Virus record (IMG/VR): IMGVR_UViG_3300032116_001463
Coordinates: 1-21,912 of that record
Source of the DNA: a virus
Strand: one strand, 5' to 3'
DNA length: 21,912 nt
Shown here: in pieces, positions 1 to 8,700 of the stretch
Layout of the letters: each line of letters opens with the position of its first letter
Position numbering within the stretch: the first letter of the stretch is position 1
Made by a program: the position numbers and the translations under genes
Notes under the pieces: model-generated
The model's input: the letters and a program-made list of their open reading frames with translations, nothing else
Told to the model about the DNA's origin: nothing
The model's database searches: none

Positions 1-453
1 GCAGACTTAATAAATTTAAACATAGAAATATTAGGAGATCCTTATTGGTTAGTGGATACAGGATTGGGAAATTATATCGCAGACAAAGGACCAAATAGTC
101 AAACTAATTCTGATTTAACGATGAATTATGAAGGCAGCGATGTATATGTATACATAACTTTTAGAACACCGATAGAACCTAATTTAGGAACAACTGGACA
201 GGGCGGCCTTTATAATTTTCCTAAAGGAGAAATAGTCAGCCCGTTCAGTGGAATCTATAAAGTCACTAAATGCGACAACAAATTCAGCGGTGGAATTTTC
301 ACACAAACTATAAGATGTATTAGAATGACAGGACAACCTCAAGATTACGTTGGTAAAGAAAGTATTGTTAAAACACAGACTCTGTTGTACAAAGAACCAG
401 AGACTGAGAAAAAAGATCCCACTACATTTATATATGGATCGGAAGGTGAATAA
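1..453 (+). CDS. Probable baseplate hub protein, C-terminal 150 residues (5' end outside window)
   Basis: The frame is open from base 1, so the GTG at 52 is internal and the true start lies upstream. About 150 residues are visible, ending at TAA 451-453. The fragment has an 'EILGDPYWLV' segment near its start and a 'PFSGIYKVTKCDNKFSGG' segment followed by 'FTQTIRCIRM' around residues 82-108. This 'FSG-Y-V ... F-GG-FTQT ... R' pattern recurs in hub-type tail proteins of contractile phages, where this part of the fold folds against the tail tube or spike. The last ~35 residues are charged and look flexible. The stop overlaps the start of the gp5-like spike gene by one base (TAATG), so the two are probably translationally coupled, which fits a hub/spike pair such as T4 gp27/gp5. 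The hub assignment is inference from pattern and neighbourhood; another baseplate or tail-cap protein is possible. Confidence 0.55.
   Translation, partial: ADLINLNIEILGDPYWLVDTGLGNYIADKGPNSQTNSDLTMNYEGSDVYVYITFRTPIEPNLGTTGQGGLYNFPKGEIVSPFSGIYKVTKCDNKFSGGIFTQTIRCIRMTGQPQDYVGKESIVKTQTLLYKEPETEKKDPTTFIYGSEGE
441..446 (+). promoter_or_regulatory. Ribosome binding site of the gp5-like gene
   Basis: GGAAGG lies six bases before the ATG at 453, inside the last codons of the upstream gene. Together with the TAATG stop/start overlap it fixes the start of the spike gene. Confidence 0.7.
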
Positions 454-2720
454 TGCCTAGAGAAACTAGACAGTCAGCTGCACCAGCAGCAAGAAAAAAC
501 ATAGGCCCTGGACCTTTTTTAGCCAAGGTAGTAGGACATCTCGATCCTTCGTTTATGGGAGGATTGCAAGTTACTCTTTTAAGAAGAGACGGTAACTTAA
601 TAGGTGATGCTAACCAAACATATTCAGTACATTTTGCTACTCCGTTTTACGGAAGCACCGCCTACGAATTTATGGGAGCAAATAAAACCGATTTTAATGA
701 CACACAAAAATCATACGGAATGTGGTTTGTTCCTCCAGACGTTGGAGTAACTGTAATTTGTTTCTTCATTAACGGAGATCCTGCACAGGGGTATTGGATG
801 GGTTGTATTCCTAGCAGATTCATGAACCATATGGTTCCTGCTATCGGAGCATCCACCGACGTTGAACTTACTGATGCAGATAAAGCAAGATTTAATACTA
901 CCCAACCTTTGCCTGTAGGCGAAGTTAATCGATTGGCTAATACGTTAGATACCAATATGCAAATCGATAAGGTTAAAAAACCAGTGCATCCAATAGTTGA
1001 ACGATTCTTAGAACAAGGATTATTAGAAGATGATGTGAGAGGTCCTGCGCAGAGTACTCCTAGAAGAAATGTTCCTAACATGGTTTTTGGAATTTCCACT
1101 CCCGGACCATTAGATCGCAGAGACGGAGCGATAAGAAAATCTATAGGTTTAAAACAGAGCCAAACACCTAGTCCTGTTCCGGTAAGTAGATTAGGTGGCA
1201 CCCAATTAGTTTTCGATGATGGAGATGACCAATTACAAAGGAAAAAACCTGCCGGTCAAGGTCCTAGAGAATATGCGGATACACTAGCAGGAGAAAAAGG
1301 AGATCCTACGATCCCTGCTAATGAATATTTTCGAGTTAGAACAAGAACCGGCCATCAGATCCTTTTACATAATACCGAAGATCTAATTTATATTGCTAAT
1401 TCAAAAGGAACAACTTGGGTAGAACTTACCAGCAATGGCAAAATAGATATCTACGCCGAAGACAGTGTAAGTGTTCATACAAAAAACGATTTTAATTTTT
1501 ATGCCGATAGAGATTTTAATTTAGAGTGTGGAAGGAATGTTAATATAAAAGCCAAAGGTCGCTTTAACGGAGATTTTTTACAGAATATACATTTAAGATC
1601 TGGACTAGACATGAAGGTATTTGTAGCTGAATCGTTAGACTATAAAATTGGTACAGATACAAAATTTACCACAGGAAATAATTTTGATCTAGCTGTAGGA
1701 GGTAGTGCAAAATTAACTGCTCTAGGAACTACCGACATATATTCTTCTTCAAGTCTCAAAGTTACCTCTGGAGCTACTATAGATGTTGGAGCATCGGGAA
1801 AAATCGTTATTTCTGGTTCTAGAGTAGATATTAATGGACCTAAAGCTGCTACCGCTGCCCAGGCAACATCAGCAGCTACAGCTCCACCACTTAGTACCCA
1901 CGACAATATTGCTACTGCGGTCGGTGATTGGGCAAAAACAAAATATCAATCAGGAACGATTCCTAGCATTATGAAAAGGATACCTATGCACGAACCTTGG
2001 GCACTGCACGAAAGTAATGCTCCCGAACAGGTTAATCCGCCTGCTACTGATAGGGACGATGGCGGAGATTTACCTACCGAACATCAGTCTACCACAGCAG
2101 CTAGCCAAGTATCTGCTTCCGCTGCCCACGTAGCAGAGATCAATGATTACGATGCAGTTAAGCCAGATCCAACTACTGGCAAAGCTTCATTCCCTGATAA
2201 GATCGATATTCCTCCGGGCGGCGTAAATCTAACTGCTGATTTCTTTGCTCCTAGCAAATACGGAAAACGTACAGCCGATAACCTAAATACTCTAGACCCC
2301 ACAGTAAGGGTAGTGTTTGCTAAAGCAATAAAAGCATTCATACAGCAATATTTTAAAGATGGCTGGGATATGAGTGTATCAGAATGTCTTCGTCCTTTAG
2401 AAAGAAGTAAGGCACTATATGAAGCATTTAAAGCAGGTACCGGTCCTCAAGCAGCGAGTCCGGGAAATAGTTGGCACAATTACGGAGCAGCAGCAGATAT
2501 CTTAATTTACAAGGATGGTAAGTGGGATTCGTTGAATAAACTTGGCGCCTATACTGGTTTTGCTCAACAGTTTTTAAGACAACAAGGTATTCATAACAAT
2601 GCCGGTGCTAACGATAGCGGTCACTTTGTCCCAGTTCAAATGCCTGTAGGTGTACCATCCGCTGTTAAAAACGGATCGATTAAAATTTCGCAAATTATGT
2701 CTGGCGAAAAGAAAGTTTAA
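453..2720 (+). CDS. 5: gp5-like baseplate hub / cell-puncturing spike with C-terminal M15 peptidase-like domain
   Basis: 755 residues. Residues ~19-140 form a gp5/VgrG-type OB-fold ('GPFLAKVVGHLDPSFMGGLQ', later 'YGMWFVPPDVGVTVICFF'). Residues ~150-290 are a linker with conserved-looking 'PVHPIVERFLEQG' and 'GISTPGPLDRRDG'. Residues ~291-465 are a repetitive beta-rich stretch opening with 'RVRTRTGHQILLHN' and 'IDIYAEDSVSV', the VgrG/gp5 beta-helix that forms the trimeric needle. An Ala/Ser/Pro-rich linker follows. Residues ~595-740 look like a peptidase M15 (D-Ala-D-Ala carboxypeptidase / L-Ala-D-Glu endopeptidase) domain: R647 in 'SECLRPLERS', H675-x6-D682, and D721-x-x-H724. I see no T4-type lysozyme domain between OB-fold and helix. 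Role (known for the family): the spike pierces the outer membrane during contraction and its enzyme opens the peptidoglycan. The start is set by GGAAGG and overlap with the upstream stop. The gp5 family call is strong; peptidase activity is inferred from motifs. Confidence 0.88.
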   Translation: MPRETRQSAAPAARKNIGPGPFLAKVVGHLDPSFMGGLQVTLLRRDGNLIGDANQTYSVHFATPFYGSTAYEFMGANKTDFNDTQKSYGMWFVPPDVGVTVICFFINGDPAQGYWMGCIPSRFMNHMVPAIGASTDVELTDADKARFNTTQPLPVGEVNRLANTLDTNMQIDKVKKPVHPIVERFLEQGLLEDDVRGPAQSTPRRNVPNMVFGISTPGPLDRRDGAIRKSIGLKQSQTPSPVPVSRLGGTQLVFDDGDDQLQRKKPAGQGPREYADTLAGEKGDPTIPANEYFRVRTRTGHQILLHNTEDLIYIANSKGTTWVELTSNGKIDIYAEDSVSVHTKNDFNFYADRDFNLECGRNVNIKAKGRFNGDFLQNIHLRSGLDMKVFVAESLDYKIGTDTKFTTGNNFDLAVGGSAKLTALGTTDIYSSSSLKVTSGATIDVGASGKIVISGSRVDINGPKAATAAQATSAATAPPLSTHDNIATAVGDWAKTKYQSGTIPSIMKRIPMHEPWALHESNAPEQVNPPATDRDDGGDLPTEHQSTTAASQVSASAAHVAEINDYDAVKPDPTTGKASFPDKIDIPPGGVNLTADFFAPSKYGKRTADNLNTLDPTVRVVFAKAIKAFIQQYFKDGWDMSVSECLRPLERSKALYEAFKAGTGPQAASPGNSWHNYGAAADILIYKDGKWDSLNKLGAYTGFAQQFLRQQGIHNNAGANDSGHFVPVQMPVGVPSAVKNGSIKISQIMSGEKKV
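2217..2670 (+). other. Peptidase M15-like domain at the C-terminus of gp5
   Basis: Residues ~589-739 of the gp5-like protein. The zinc-ligand pattern of M15 enzymes is H-x6-D plus a later H; here H675 and D682 lie in 'SWHNYGAAADILIY' and H724 in 'NDSGHFVPV'. D721 precedes H724 by three residues, matching the D-x-x-H arrangement of phage L-Ala-D-Glu endopeptidases such as the T5 endolysin. R647 sits where these enzymes have a conserved arginine ahead of the zinc site. All expected polar residues are present, so the domain is likely active. Substrate specificity cannot be read from the sequence. Confidence 0.75.
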
Positions 2721-2728
2721 GAGAGAGA
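2721..2728 (+). promoter_or_regulatory. Ribosome binding site of gp25
   Basis: GAGAGAGA begins directly after the gp5 stop (2718-2720) and ends six bases before the ATG at 2735. It supports that start and gives gp25 a short N-terminal extension ahead of the conserved domain. Confidence 0.6.
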
Positions 2729-2734
2729 TAAAAA

Positions 2735-3172
2735 ATGGCAAAATTATATAACAATCAAACAGTGGCCAAAAATAAGGCCAGTGTAGGGGATCAAAATACT
2801 GGTTCTTTTACCTATAAAGGATTTAGCTCTCTTGAATCAAAACGAGGATTCAAACTATACGACATAGATTTAGTAAAACAAGATATCATTAATCACTTTT
2901 ATATAAGAAAAGGCGAGAAATTAGAAAACCCAGAATTCGGTACCATAATCTGGGATATGTTGTTTGAAAATTTTACAGATGAAGTTAAACGGTTAATTTC
3001 TGAAGATGTAGAAACTATTATAAATTATGACCCAAGGATAGCTATTAATTCTATTCTAGTAGACACTACAGATCAGGGAATAAGGATAGAAGCAGATATT
3101 GTTTATATTCCTTTTAACATCAATGAAAGAATGACTTTTGAGTTTGATAAAAACAATTCTATCATTAACTGA
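2735..3172 (+). CDS. 25: Baseplate wedge protein gp25 (GPW/gp25 family)
   Basis: 145 residues, close to T4 gp25 (132 residues). The family core is visible from about residue 42: 'YDIDLVKQDIINHFYIRKGE' leads into 'NPEFGTIIWDMLFENFTDE' and then D99-P100-R101 in 'NYDPRIAI', the position of the conserved E-P-R motif of this family, here with Asp in place of Glu. Residues 1-40 form a polar extension ('KNKASVGDQNTGSFTYKGF') common in marine relatives. In T4-like baseplates gp25 binds gp6 and gp53 in the wedge and seeds assembly of the contractile sheath. The 'lysozyme' label often attached to this family is historical and no catalytic lysozyme motif is seen. The gene follows gp5 by 14 bases and ends in TGA 44 bases before gp6, consistent with a wedge gene pair. 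Confidence 0.9.
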   Translation: MAKLYNNQTVAKNKASVGDQNTGSFTYKGFSSLESKRGFKLYDIDLVKQDIINHFYIRKGEKLENPEFGTIIWDMLFENFTDEVKRLISEDVETIINYDPRIAINSILVDTTDQGIRIEADIVYIPFNINERMTFEFDKNNSIIN

Positions 3173-3186
3173 CTGGTTAACTTTTT
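3165..3186 (+). terminator. Weak terminator-like hairpin after gp25
   Basis: TTAACT (3165-3170) can pair with GGTTAA (3175-3180) around a GACT loop, with one G-T wobble, and the run CTTTTT follows at once. The stem has only one G-C pair, so it would be weak. It overlaps the gp25 stop codon. It lies at one of the few real gaps between these genes, which is the main reason to take it seriously. Confidence 0.3.
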
Positions 3187-3188
3187 CG

Positions 3189-3196
3189 GGTAAATA
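3189..3196 (+). promoter_or_regulatory. Possible divergent T4-type late promoter before gp6
   Basis: GGTAAATA matches six of eight positions of the T4 late box TATAAATA. It lies 20 bases before the gp6 ATG and directly after the hairpin/T-run, the right place for a late start. The first two mismatches make it a weak candidate. Confidence 0.2.
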
Positions 3197-3216
3197 TTGA
3201 TATATGGGACTTTAAG

Positions 3217-6200
3217 ATGTCAGTTACGCTAAGACAAACAAATTTAATTTTAAATCAAGACTGGAAAACTATCTATCAGACTTTTCAAAATGCTGATTTT
3301 ACCAGCTATGATTTTGAAAATCTGAGAAGGGTAATGATTACCTATCTAAGGGAAAACTACCCCGAAGATTTCAATGACTATATCGAAAGTTCCGAATATC
3401 TTGCGCTAATAGATGCAATAGCATTTATAGGCCAAAGTCTAGCGTTTCGTATAGATTTAGCAAGCAGAGAAAATTTTTTAGAATTAGCCGAGAAAAAAGA
3501 AAGTGTTCTTCGACTAGCTAGAATGTTGAGCTATAATGCTAAAAGAAATGTTCCTGCGCAAGGATTATTGAAATTTGACACAGTAAGCACAACAGAAGAT
3601 CTATTAGACAGCAACGGAAGAAATCTACAATCTCAAACGATTATATGGAATGACCCAACGAATATTAATTGGCTAGAACAGTTTATTTTAGTATTAAATT
3701 CTGCGATGAGTGACAACACAGAATTTGGCCGAAGCCAAGGACAGGCCACTATACAGAATATCCCGACCGAGCAGTATAGATTTAGAACCACTTCAGCTGA
3801 TGTACCTATCTTTACATTCTCTAAAACTGTAGCCGGTCGTTCAATGGCCTTTGAGATTCTAAGTACTTCTTTCGCAAACAGCGAATCTATATATGAAGAA
3901 GCCCCAGTCCCTGGTAATCAGTTTGGTTTTGTATATAGAAATGATAGTAGAGGTGCAGCCAGTCCCAATACAGGATTCTTCGCATTGTTTAAACAGGGTA
4001 GTTTAGAATTAGCTGATTTTTCAATCACCGCACCCACTACCAATGAAAAAATCAGTGTGGACAGCGAAAACGTAAACAACGACGATGTATGGTTGTTTAA
4101 ATTAAACAGCGATGGTACTCCCTTGGAACAATGGACAAAAGTATCTTCTCTTTCCGGAAGTAATATAGCTTATAATAGTGCAGTAAATGATGTAAGAAAT
4201 ATATTTTCGATCGTAACAAAAAATAATGATCAGATTGATTTAATTTTTGGCGACGGTGTATACGGAAATTTACCCAAAGGTACATTTAGAATTTTTTATA
4301 GAATTAGTAACGGGTTAACTTACGCAATAACTCCTCCAGAAATGCGAGGGATAAATGTATCAATTCCTTATAGAAATAAGCAAGGAGTCGAGCATACCTT
4401 AACAGTATCGATGAGTTTAAAATCTACAGTAAGCTCTGCCTCAGCGGCCGAAGATGTAGATACTATAAGAAATAATGCACCGGCGTTGTACTACACTCAA
4501 AATAGAATGATAACCGGAGAAGATTACAACTTAGCACCGTTAAGCGCATCACAGGACATCATAAAAGTCAAAGCAGTTAATAGAACTTCTAGCGGAGTTT
4601 CTAGAAATTTTGATATCATCGACGCCAGCGGAAAGTACAGCTCTGTTAATGTATTTGCTAGTGACGGATACATTTATAAACAAGATATCGAAAGGACTTT
4701 AACTTTTAAATTTTCTAATAGATTAGAAGTAGTTAATTTTATAAGAAACAGTATTGAACCAATTTTTAATGATACAGATGTCTATAATTTTTATTTTTCA
4801 AAATTTACAAAAATCACTTTTTCAGACACCTTAACTGAATGGACGCAGCTAACCAGTGATATAAACAATAGCACAGGTTACTTTAAAAATAAAGAAGACG
4901 GTACTAAATTTAAGATAGGATCTTATACTAGCAATACTTTAAAATATGCCAAAGTAGATAGTTTAATAAAATTTGTTGTGCCAGCATCTACAGTAGTAGG
5001 AAAGAAATACGTGTTTTTTGAGAACAAGATGGTGCTTGTTGATAACGAAGCTGAGGACACAGATTATAAAAGTTATATTTGGACCAAAATAATTAAAGCA
5101 GCAGGCGACGGTACAAATGCTGACCGCGGTGCGTTACCAAACGGCAGAGGCCCAATAGAATTCAACGATATAATTCCAACCGGCGCGATTGCTTCTAGAA
5201 TAATTCCTAGATTTGTAACTAATCTTTCCTCCCCGCTAGAAAATGAAATCGTAAATCTAATGACTAACGGATTAAATTTTGGATTGAGATATGATCAAAT
5301 AGAATCAGCATGGAAAATTATTTCTGCAGCTAATCTTAATACTTTATCTGAATTTTCTTTAGGTAAAGCAGGAGACACTACTAGCAGTTCTCTAGATGCA
5401 TCGTGGATTATGTCTTTTGTAAAAGAAAGCAGCACATACATCATTACTATCAGAGGCTTGGATTATATTTTTGGTTCTAGAAGCCAGAACAGATTCTATT
5501 TAGATACTAATCAAAAGACTTTTGATAGTACTACCGGAAAGACAATCAAAGACAAAGTGATAGTTTTAAGCATCAATACAGACAGTACAGGTATTACTTC
5601 GTTGAAAAGAGACATAGATCTCGAGGTGTCGGATACTATTCGATACGACGACGGATACCAAGCTCCTGATCAAATTAAAATTAAATTCTCAGACAACGAC
5701 GACGATGGAGTAATAGATGATCCTGATTCTTTTGAAGCAATTGCAGGAGAAAATTCAGATAATTTCTTATTTTTCAAAGAAGTAGTAGACGAGTCAGGAA
5801 ATCAAGTTTTTCAGTTTATAGATACAACGGAAGAATCAATACTGGTAAGATCCAATGAAGCGAACGAAAACCCAGATGATTATGATGTCGGGCAACTGGT
5901 ATATTTTTCATCTAGCAGCGAGAATGTAGTAAAAAGAGTAGTAAGCACTAGTTCAAACAGCAGAATTTGGCAAGTAGAACCTTCTTATATAGGAGTAGTC
6001 GGAGTCGACCATCTTAAGTTTCAGTATATACACAATGCAAATGTTGATAGAAGAATAGACCCAAGCGCCAGTAATATTATAGACGTCTATCTATTAACTA
6101 GATCATACGATACTGATTTCAGAAATTATCTAGCAGGTGCTGTTTCTAAACCAGAACCTCCATCGAGTGAAAGTCTTAGAATTAGTTTTGGATCTAACCT

Positions 6201-6648
6201 AAATGCAATTAAGTCAATCAGTGACGAGATAATATATCATCCTGTTAATTACAAAGTGTTATTTGGTTCAACTGCTGATACAAAATTCCAGGCGATATTT
6301 AAAGTAGTTAAAAATGATGTACGATCAGTCAATGACAATGATTTGAAAGTTAGAATTATAAGTGCTATTAATGAATTTTTTGATGTTAATAATTGGGATT
6401 TCGGTGATAGATTTTATCTGGGAGAATTGATAACATACATAACAAATACTGTAGCACCGGACGTTAGTAATTTGGTCATATTACCTAAACAGTCTACACA
6501 GGTGTTTGGAAGTTTGTTTGAAATACAAAGTAGATCAGATGAAATTTTTGTCAGCGGCGCAACAGTTGATGATATAGAAATAGTATCCAGTATCAATGCA
6601 GTAGAATTAAGAGCATCGCCGAATGCAATTGTTAATAATACAAATTAA
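3217..6648 (+). CDS. 6: Baseplate wedge protein gp6 (baseplate J-like)
   Basis: 1143 residues, against 660 in T4 gp6; enlarged gp6 is usual in marine T4-like phages. The N-terminus is typical: 'DFTSYDFENLRRVMITYLRE', 'YPEDFNDYIESSEYLALIDA', then 'GQSLAFRIDLASRENFLELA' and 'LARMLSYNAKRNVP' (residues ~28-110). A J-type block 'LIFGDGVYGNLPKGTFRIFY' is near residues 343-362, followed by 'YYTQNRMITGEDYNLAP' near 428. A D-rich loop, D826-N-D-D-D-G-V-I-D-D-P-D837, resembles a calcium-binding D-x-D-x-D-G loop. The C-terminus ('NEFFDVNNWDFGDRFYLGEL', 'VAPDVSNLVILPK') is also family-like. In T4, gp6 dimers form the inner iris that joins the wedges round the hub and triggers contraction; it binds gp25, gp53 and gp7. 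The ATG at 3217 has GGGA seven bases upstream and starts at the conserved N-terminus. Confidence 0.92.
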   Translation: MSVTLRQTNLILNQDWKTIYQTFQNADFTSYDFENLRRVMITYLRENYPEDFNDYIESSEYLALIDAIAFIGQSLAFRIDLASRENFLELAEKKESVLRLARMLSYNAKRNVPAQGLLKFDTVSTTEDLLDSNGRNLQSQTIIWNDPTNINWLEQFILVLNSAMSDNTEFGRSQGQATIQNIPTEQYRFRTTSADVPIFTFSKTVAGRSMAFEILSTSFANSESIYEEAPVPGNQFGFVYRNDSRGAASPNTGFFALFKQGSLELADFSITAPTTNEKISVDSENVNNDDVWLFKLNSDGTPLEQWTKVSSLSGSNIAYNSAVNDVRNIFSIVTKNNDQIDLIFGDGVYGNLPKGTFRIFYRISNGLTYAITPPEMRGINVSIPYRNKQGVEHTLTVSMSLKSTVSSASAAEDVDTIRNNAPALYYTQNRMITGEDYNLAPLSASQDIIKVKAVNRTSSGVSRNFDIIDASGKYSSVNVFASDGYIYKQDIERTLTFKFSNRLEVVNFIRNSIEPIFNDTDVYNFYFSKFTKITFSDTLTEWTQLTSDINNSTGYFKNKEDGTKFKIGSYTSNTLKYAKVDSLIKFVVPASTVVGKKYVFFENKMVLVDNEAEDTDYKSYIWTKIIKAAGDGTNADRGALPNGRGPIEFNDIIPTGAIASRIIPRFVTNLSSPLENEIVNLMTNGLNFGLRYDQIESAWKIISAANLNTLSEFSLGKAGDTTSSSLDASWIMSFVKESSTYIITIRGLDYIFGSRSQNRFYLDTNQKTFDSTTGKTIKDKVIVLSINTDSTGITSLKRDIDLEVSDTIRYDDGYQAPDQIKIKFSDNDDDGVIDDPDSFEAIAGENSDNFLFFKEVVDESGNQVFQFIDTTEESILVRSNEANENPDDYDVGQLVYFSSSSENVVKRVVSTSSNSRIWQVEPSYIGVVGVDHLKFQYIHNANVDRRIDPSASNIIDVYLLTRSYDTDFRNYLAGAVSKPEPPSSESLRISFGSNLNAIKSISDEIIYHPVNYKVLFGSTADTKFQAIFKVVKNDVRSVNDNDLKVRIISAINEFFDVNNWDFGDRFYLGELITYITNTVAPDVSNLVILPKQSTQVFGSLFEIQSRSDEIFVSGATVDDIEIVSSINAVELRASPNAIVNNTN

Positions 6649-6651
6649 GGT
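6647..6651 (+). promoter_or_regulatory. Ribosome binding site of the giant gene
   Basis: AAGGT overlaps the gp6 stop codon (TAA 6646-6648) and ends eight bases before the ATG at 6660. The gp6 and giant genes are therefore very probably on one transcript. Confidence 0.5.
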
Positions 6652-6659
6652 AGAATTTA

Positions 6660-8700
6660 ATGAGTAAAAATGTTTTTCCCGATAGCCAGTTACCTATCAG
6701 AAGATCTGTAGAACTTTTACCGACGGTATTTCAAACCGACTCGAATGCAAAGTTTTTAGGTGCAGTTTTAGATCCTCTAATTCAGCCAGGAACTTTACAA
6801 AAAACAGTGGGTTACGTAGGCAGAAGGTTTGGAAAAACTTATAACGGTAAGGACATATATTTAGACAGTGATCAAACTCTAAGATCTAGATATCAGCTAG
6901 AACCGGGCGTAGTCATAAGAAAAAATTCTACTATTGAGAAATTTTACGATTATATTGATTTAAAAAATCAAATCAAGTTTTTTAATAACAATGTTGAGAA
7001 AGATAATTTAATTACTGAATCAGATCATTATTCTTGGAACCCTCCGATCGACTGGGACAAGTTTATAAATTACAGAGAATATTATTGGGTACCAAGTGGC
7101 CCTCCTAGTTTAAAGATACTAGGACAATCTCAAAATATTGTCAGTACATACAAAGTAAAACAAGGATTAGGTGAAAATTGGATATTTACACCTGACGGAT
7201 TGACAAATAATCCAACCATCTCTCTATATAGGGGCCAAACCTACAATTTTAATGTTTCCTTGCCCGGCGAAGGATTTTCTATAAGAACTAATTATGATAC
7301 CGGTTCATTAATTTACAATCCCACGCTTTCATACAATGCTAATCAATTAGCTGTATATGATGGAAAACTTTGGAAGGCTAAAACTTTTATATCTCCTGCT
7401 GACGGTAGCAGTATAACTTTTGAATCTCAAGATTGGGAATACATAGAAGATGTATCAAACGACAGTATATTTGATTACAATGATGGAGTTACCAATAACA
7501 ATACAGAAATAGGCACAGTTACATTTACTGTACCCCTTAATGCTCCGGATGTTTTGTTCTATCAAAGCACAGTTCACCCTAACAGATTCGGAAGATTTCT
7601 AATATCAAATGCAGATACCGCAACAAAAATTAATGTTACTAAAGAAATAATAGGTAAAAAAACCTACAAAAGCAGTAACGGAATTGAATTTTCTAATGGC
7701 ATGGTTGTCGAGTTTATCGGACAAGTTGTGCCTGAAAAATATTCAAGAGACACATGGTTAGTTGAGGGAGTAGGGTCGGCTATTACTTTGACAAAGTTTA
7801 CTGATTTAATAGTACCGGTATTGTCGACTAAAGTTCCTGAAGTTCTTTTTGATAATTCCGGATTTGATGCAGATCCTTTTGACGATGCCAGCGAATATCC
7901 AGGAGATAAAGATTATATTACTATTAATCGATCTAGTCCTGACCTTAATCCGTGGAGCAGATATAACAGATGGTTTCACAGATCAGTATTAGACTATTCT
8001 CACAAAGCTAACGGATCTGATTTTGATTCAGTAGAAACATTTAGAGCTAAAAGACCGATTATTGAGTTTCACGCAGGATTGCAATTAATTAATCATGGTA
8101 AAATAGCAAAACAAACAGTAGATTACATTGATACATTTACTGATGATATTTTTTCAAAAATCGAAGGCAGCAAAGGTTACAATATCGACGGTGAAGACCT
8201 TTTCGAAGGAGCACGAATTTTAGTCATCGCTGACAAAGATTCCCTTGCCAACAATAAAATTTATAAGGTTGAATTTATTCAACATCCAGATCCATTAACA
8301 GGACAAAGAAGAAAACAAATTAGTCTAAGAGAAACCGAAGATACGATTTCTAATTTTGGAGAATCGATTCTTGTAAGTCGCGGTACCGAAAATAAAGGAA
8401 AAATGTTCTTTTATAACGGAACTGCCTGGAAGAGTTGTCAAGATAAAATTTCTGTTCAGCAGGCTCCGTTATTTGATATCTTCAATGAAAATGAAGAAAG
8501 TCTTTCTGATCAAACAGTCTACGAAACTTCGTCTTTCACAGGATCGAAAATTTTAAGTTATGCAGCAGGAAACGGCCCAACTGATACAGAATTGGGATTT
8601 TCTATTTCTTATTTGAATATCAATAATGTGGGAGATATAGAATTTGATTTCAATTGGGATCTGGAAAATTTCTCATACTATATTCAAAGAGAAAAATTTA
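6660..8700 (+). other. Conserved N-terminal part of the giant protein
   Basis: Residues 1-680. This is the most family-like stretch. It opens with a short 'LLPTVFQTDSNAKFL' segment reminiscent of wedge proteins of the gpI/gp7 type, then 'GRRFGKTYNGKDIYL', 'YYWVPSGPPSL', 'AKRPIIEFHAGLQLINHGK' near 460, and 'APLFDIFNENEESLSDQTVY' near 602. One CBM5/12-like unit interrupts it at residues ~222-267. I infer that this part docks onto gp6 and the wedge. Confidence 0.5.

Noticed and set aside
52-54. GTG at 52 as the start of the first gene
   Set aside because: The same frame is open back to base 1 and reads as continuous hub-like sequence, so this codon is internal.
662-1201. Open frame of 179 codons on the - strand inside gp5
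   Set aside because: It lies wholly opposite a well-supported gene, has no family-like sequence, and is the longest of several such shadows.
2727-2734. GATAAAAA as a late promoter before gp25
   Set aside because: It abuts the ATG at 2735, which would leave no leader or ribosome site on the transcript, and it differs from the box at a core position.
2735-3172. gp25 as a lysozyme
   Set aside because: The name is historical; no catalytic Glu/Asp arrangement of a lysozyme is seen, and the family is a wedge/sheath initiator.
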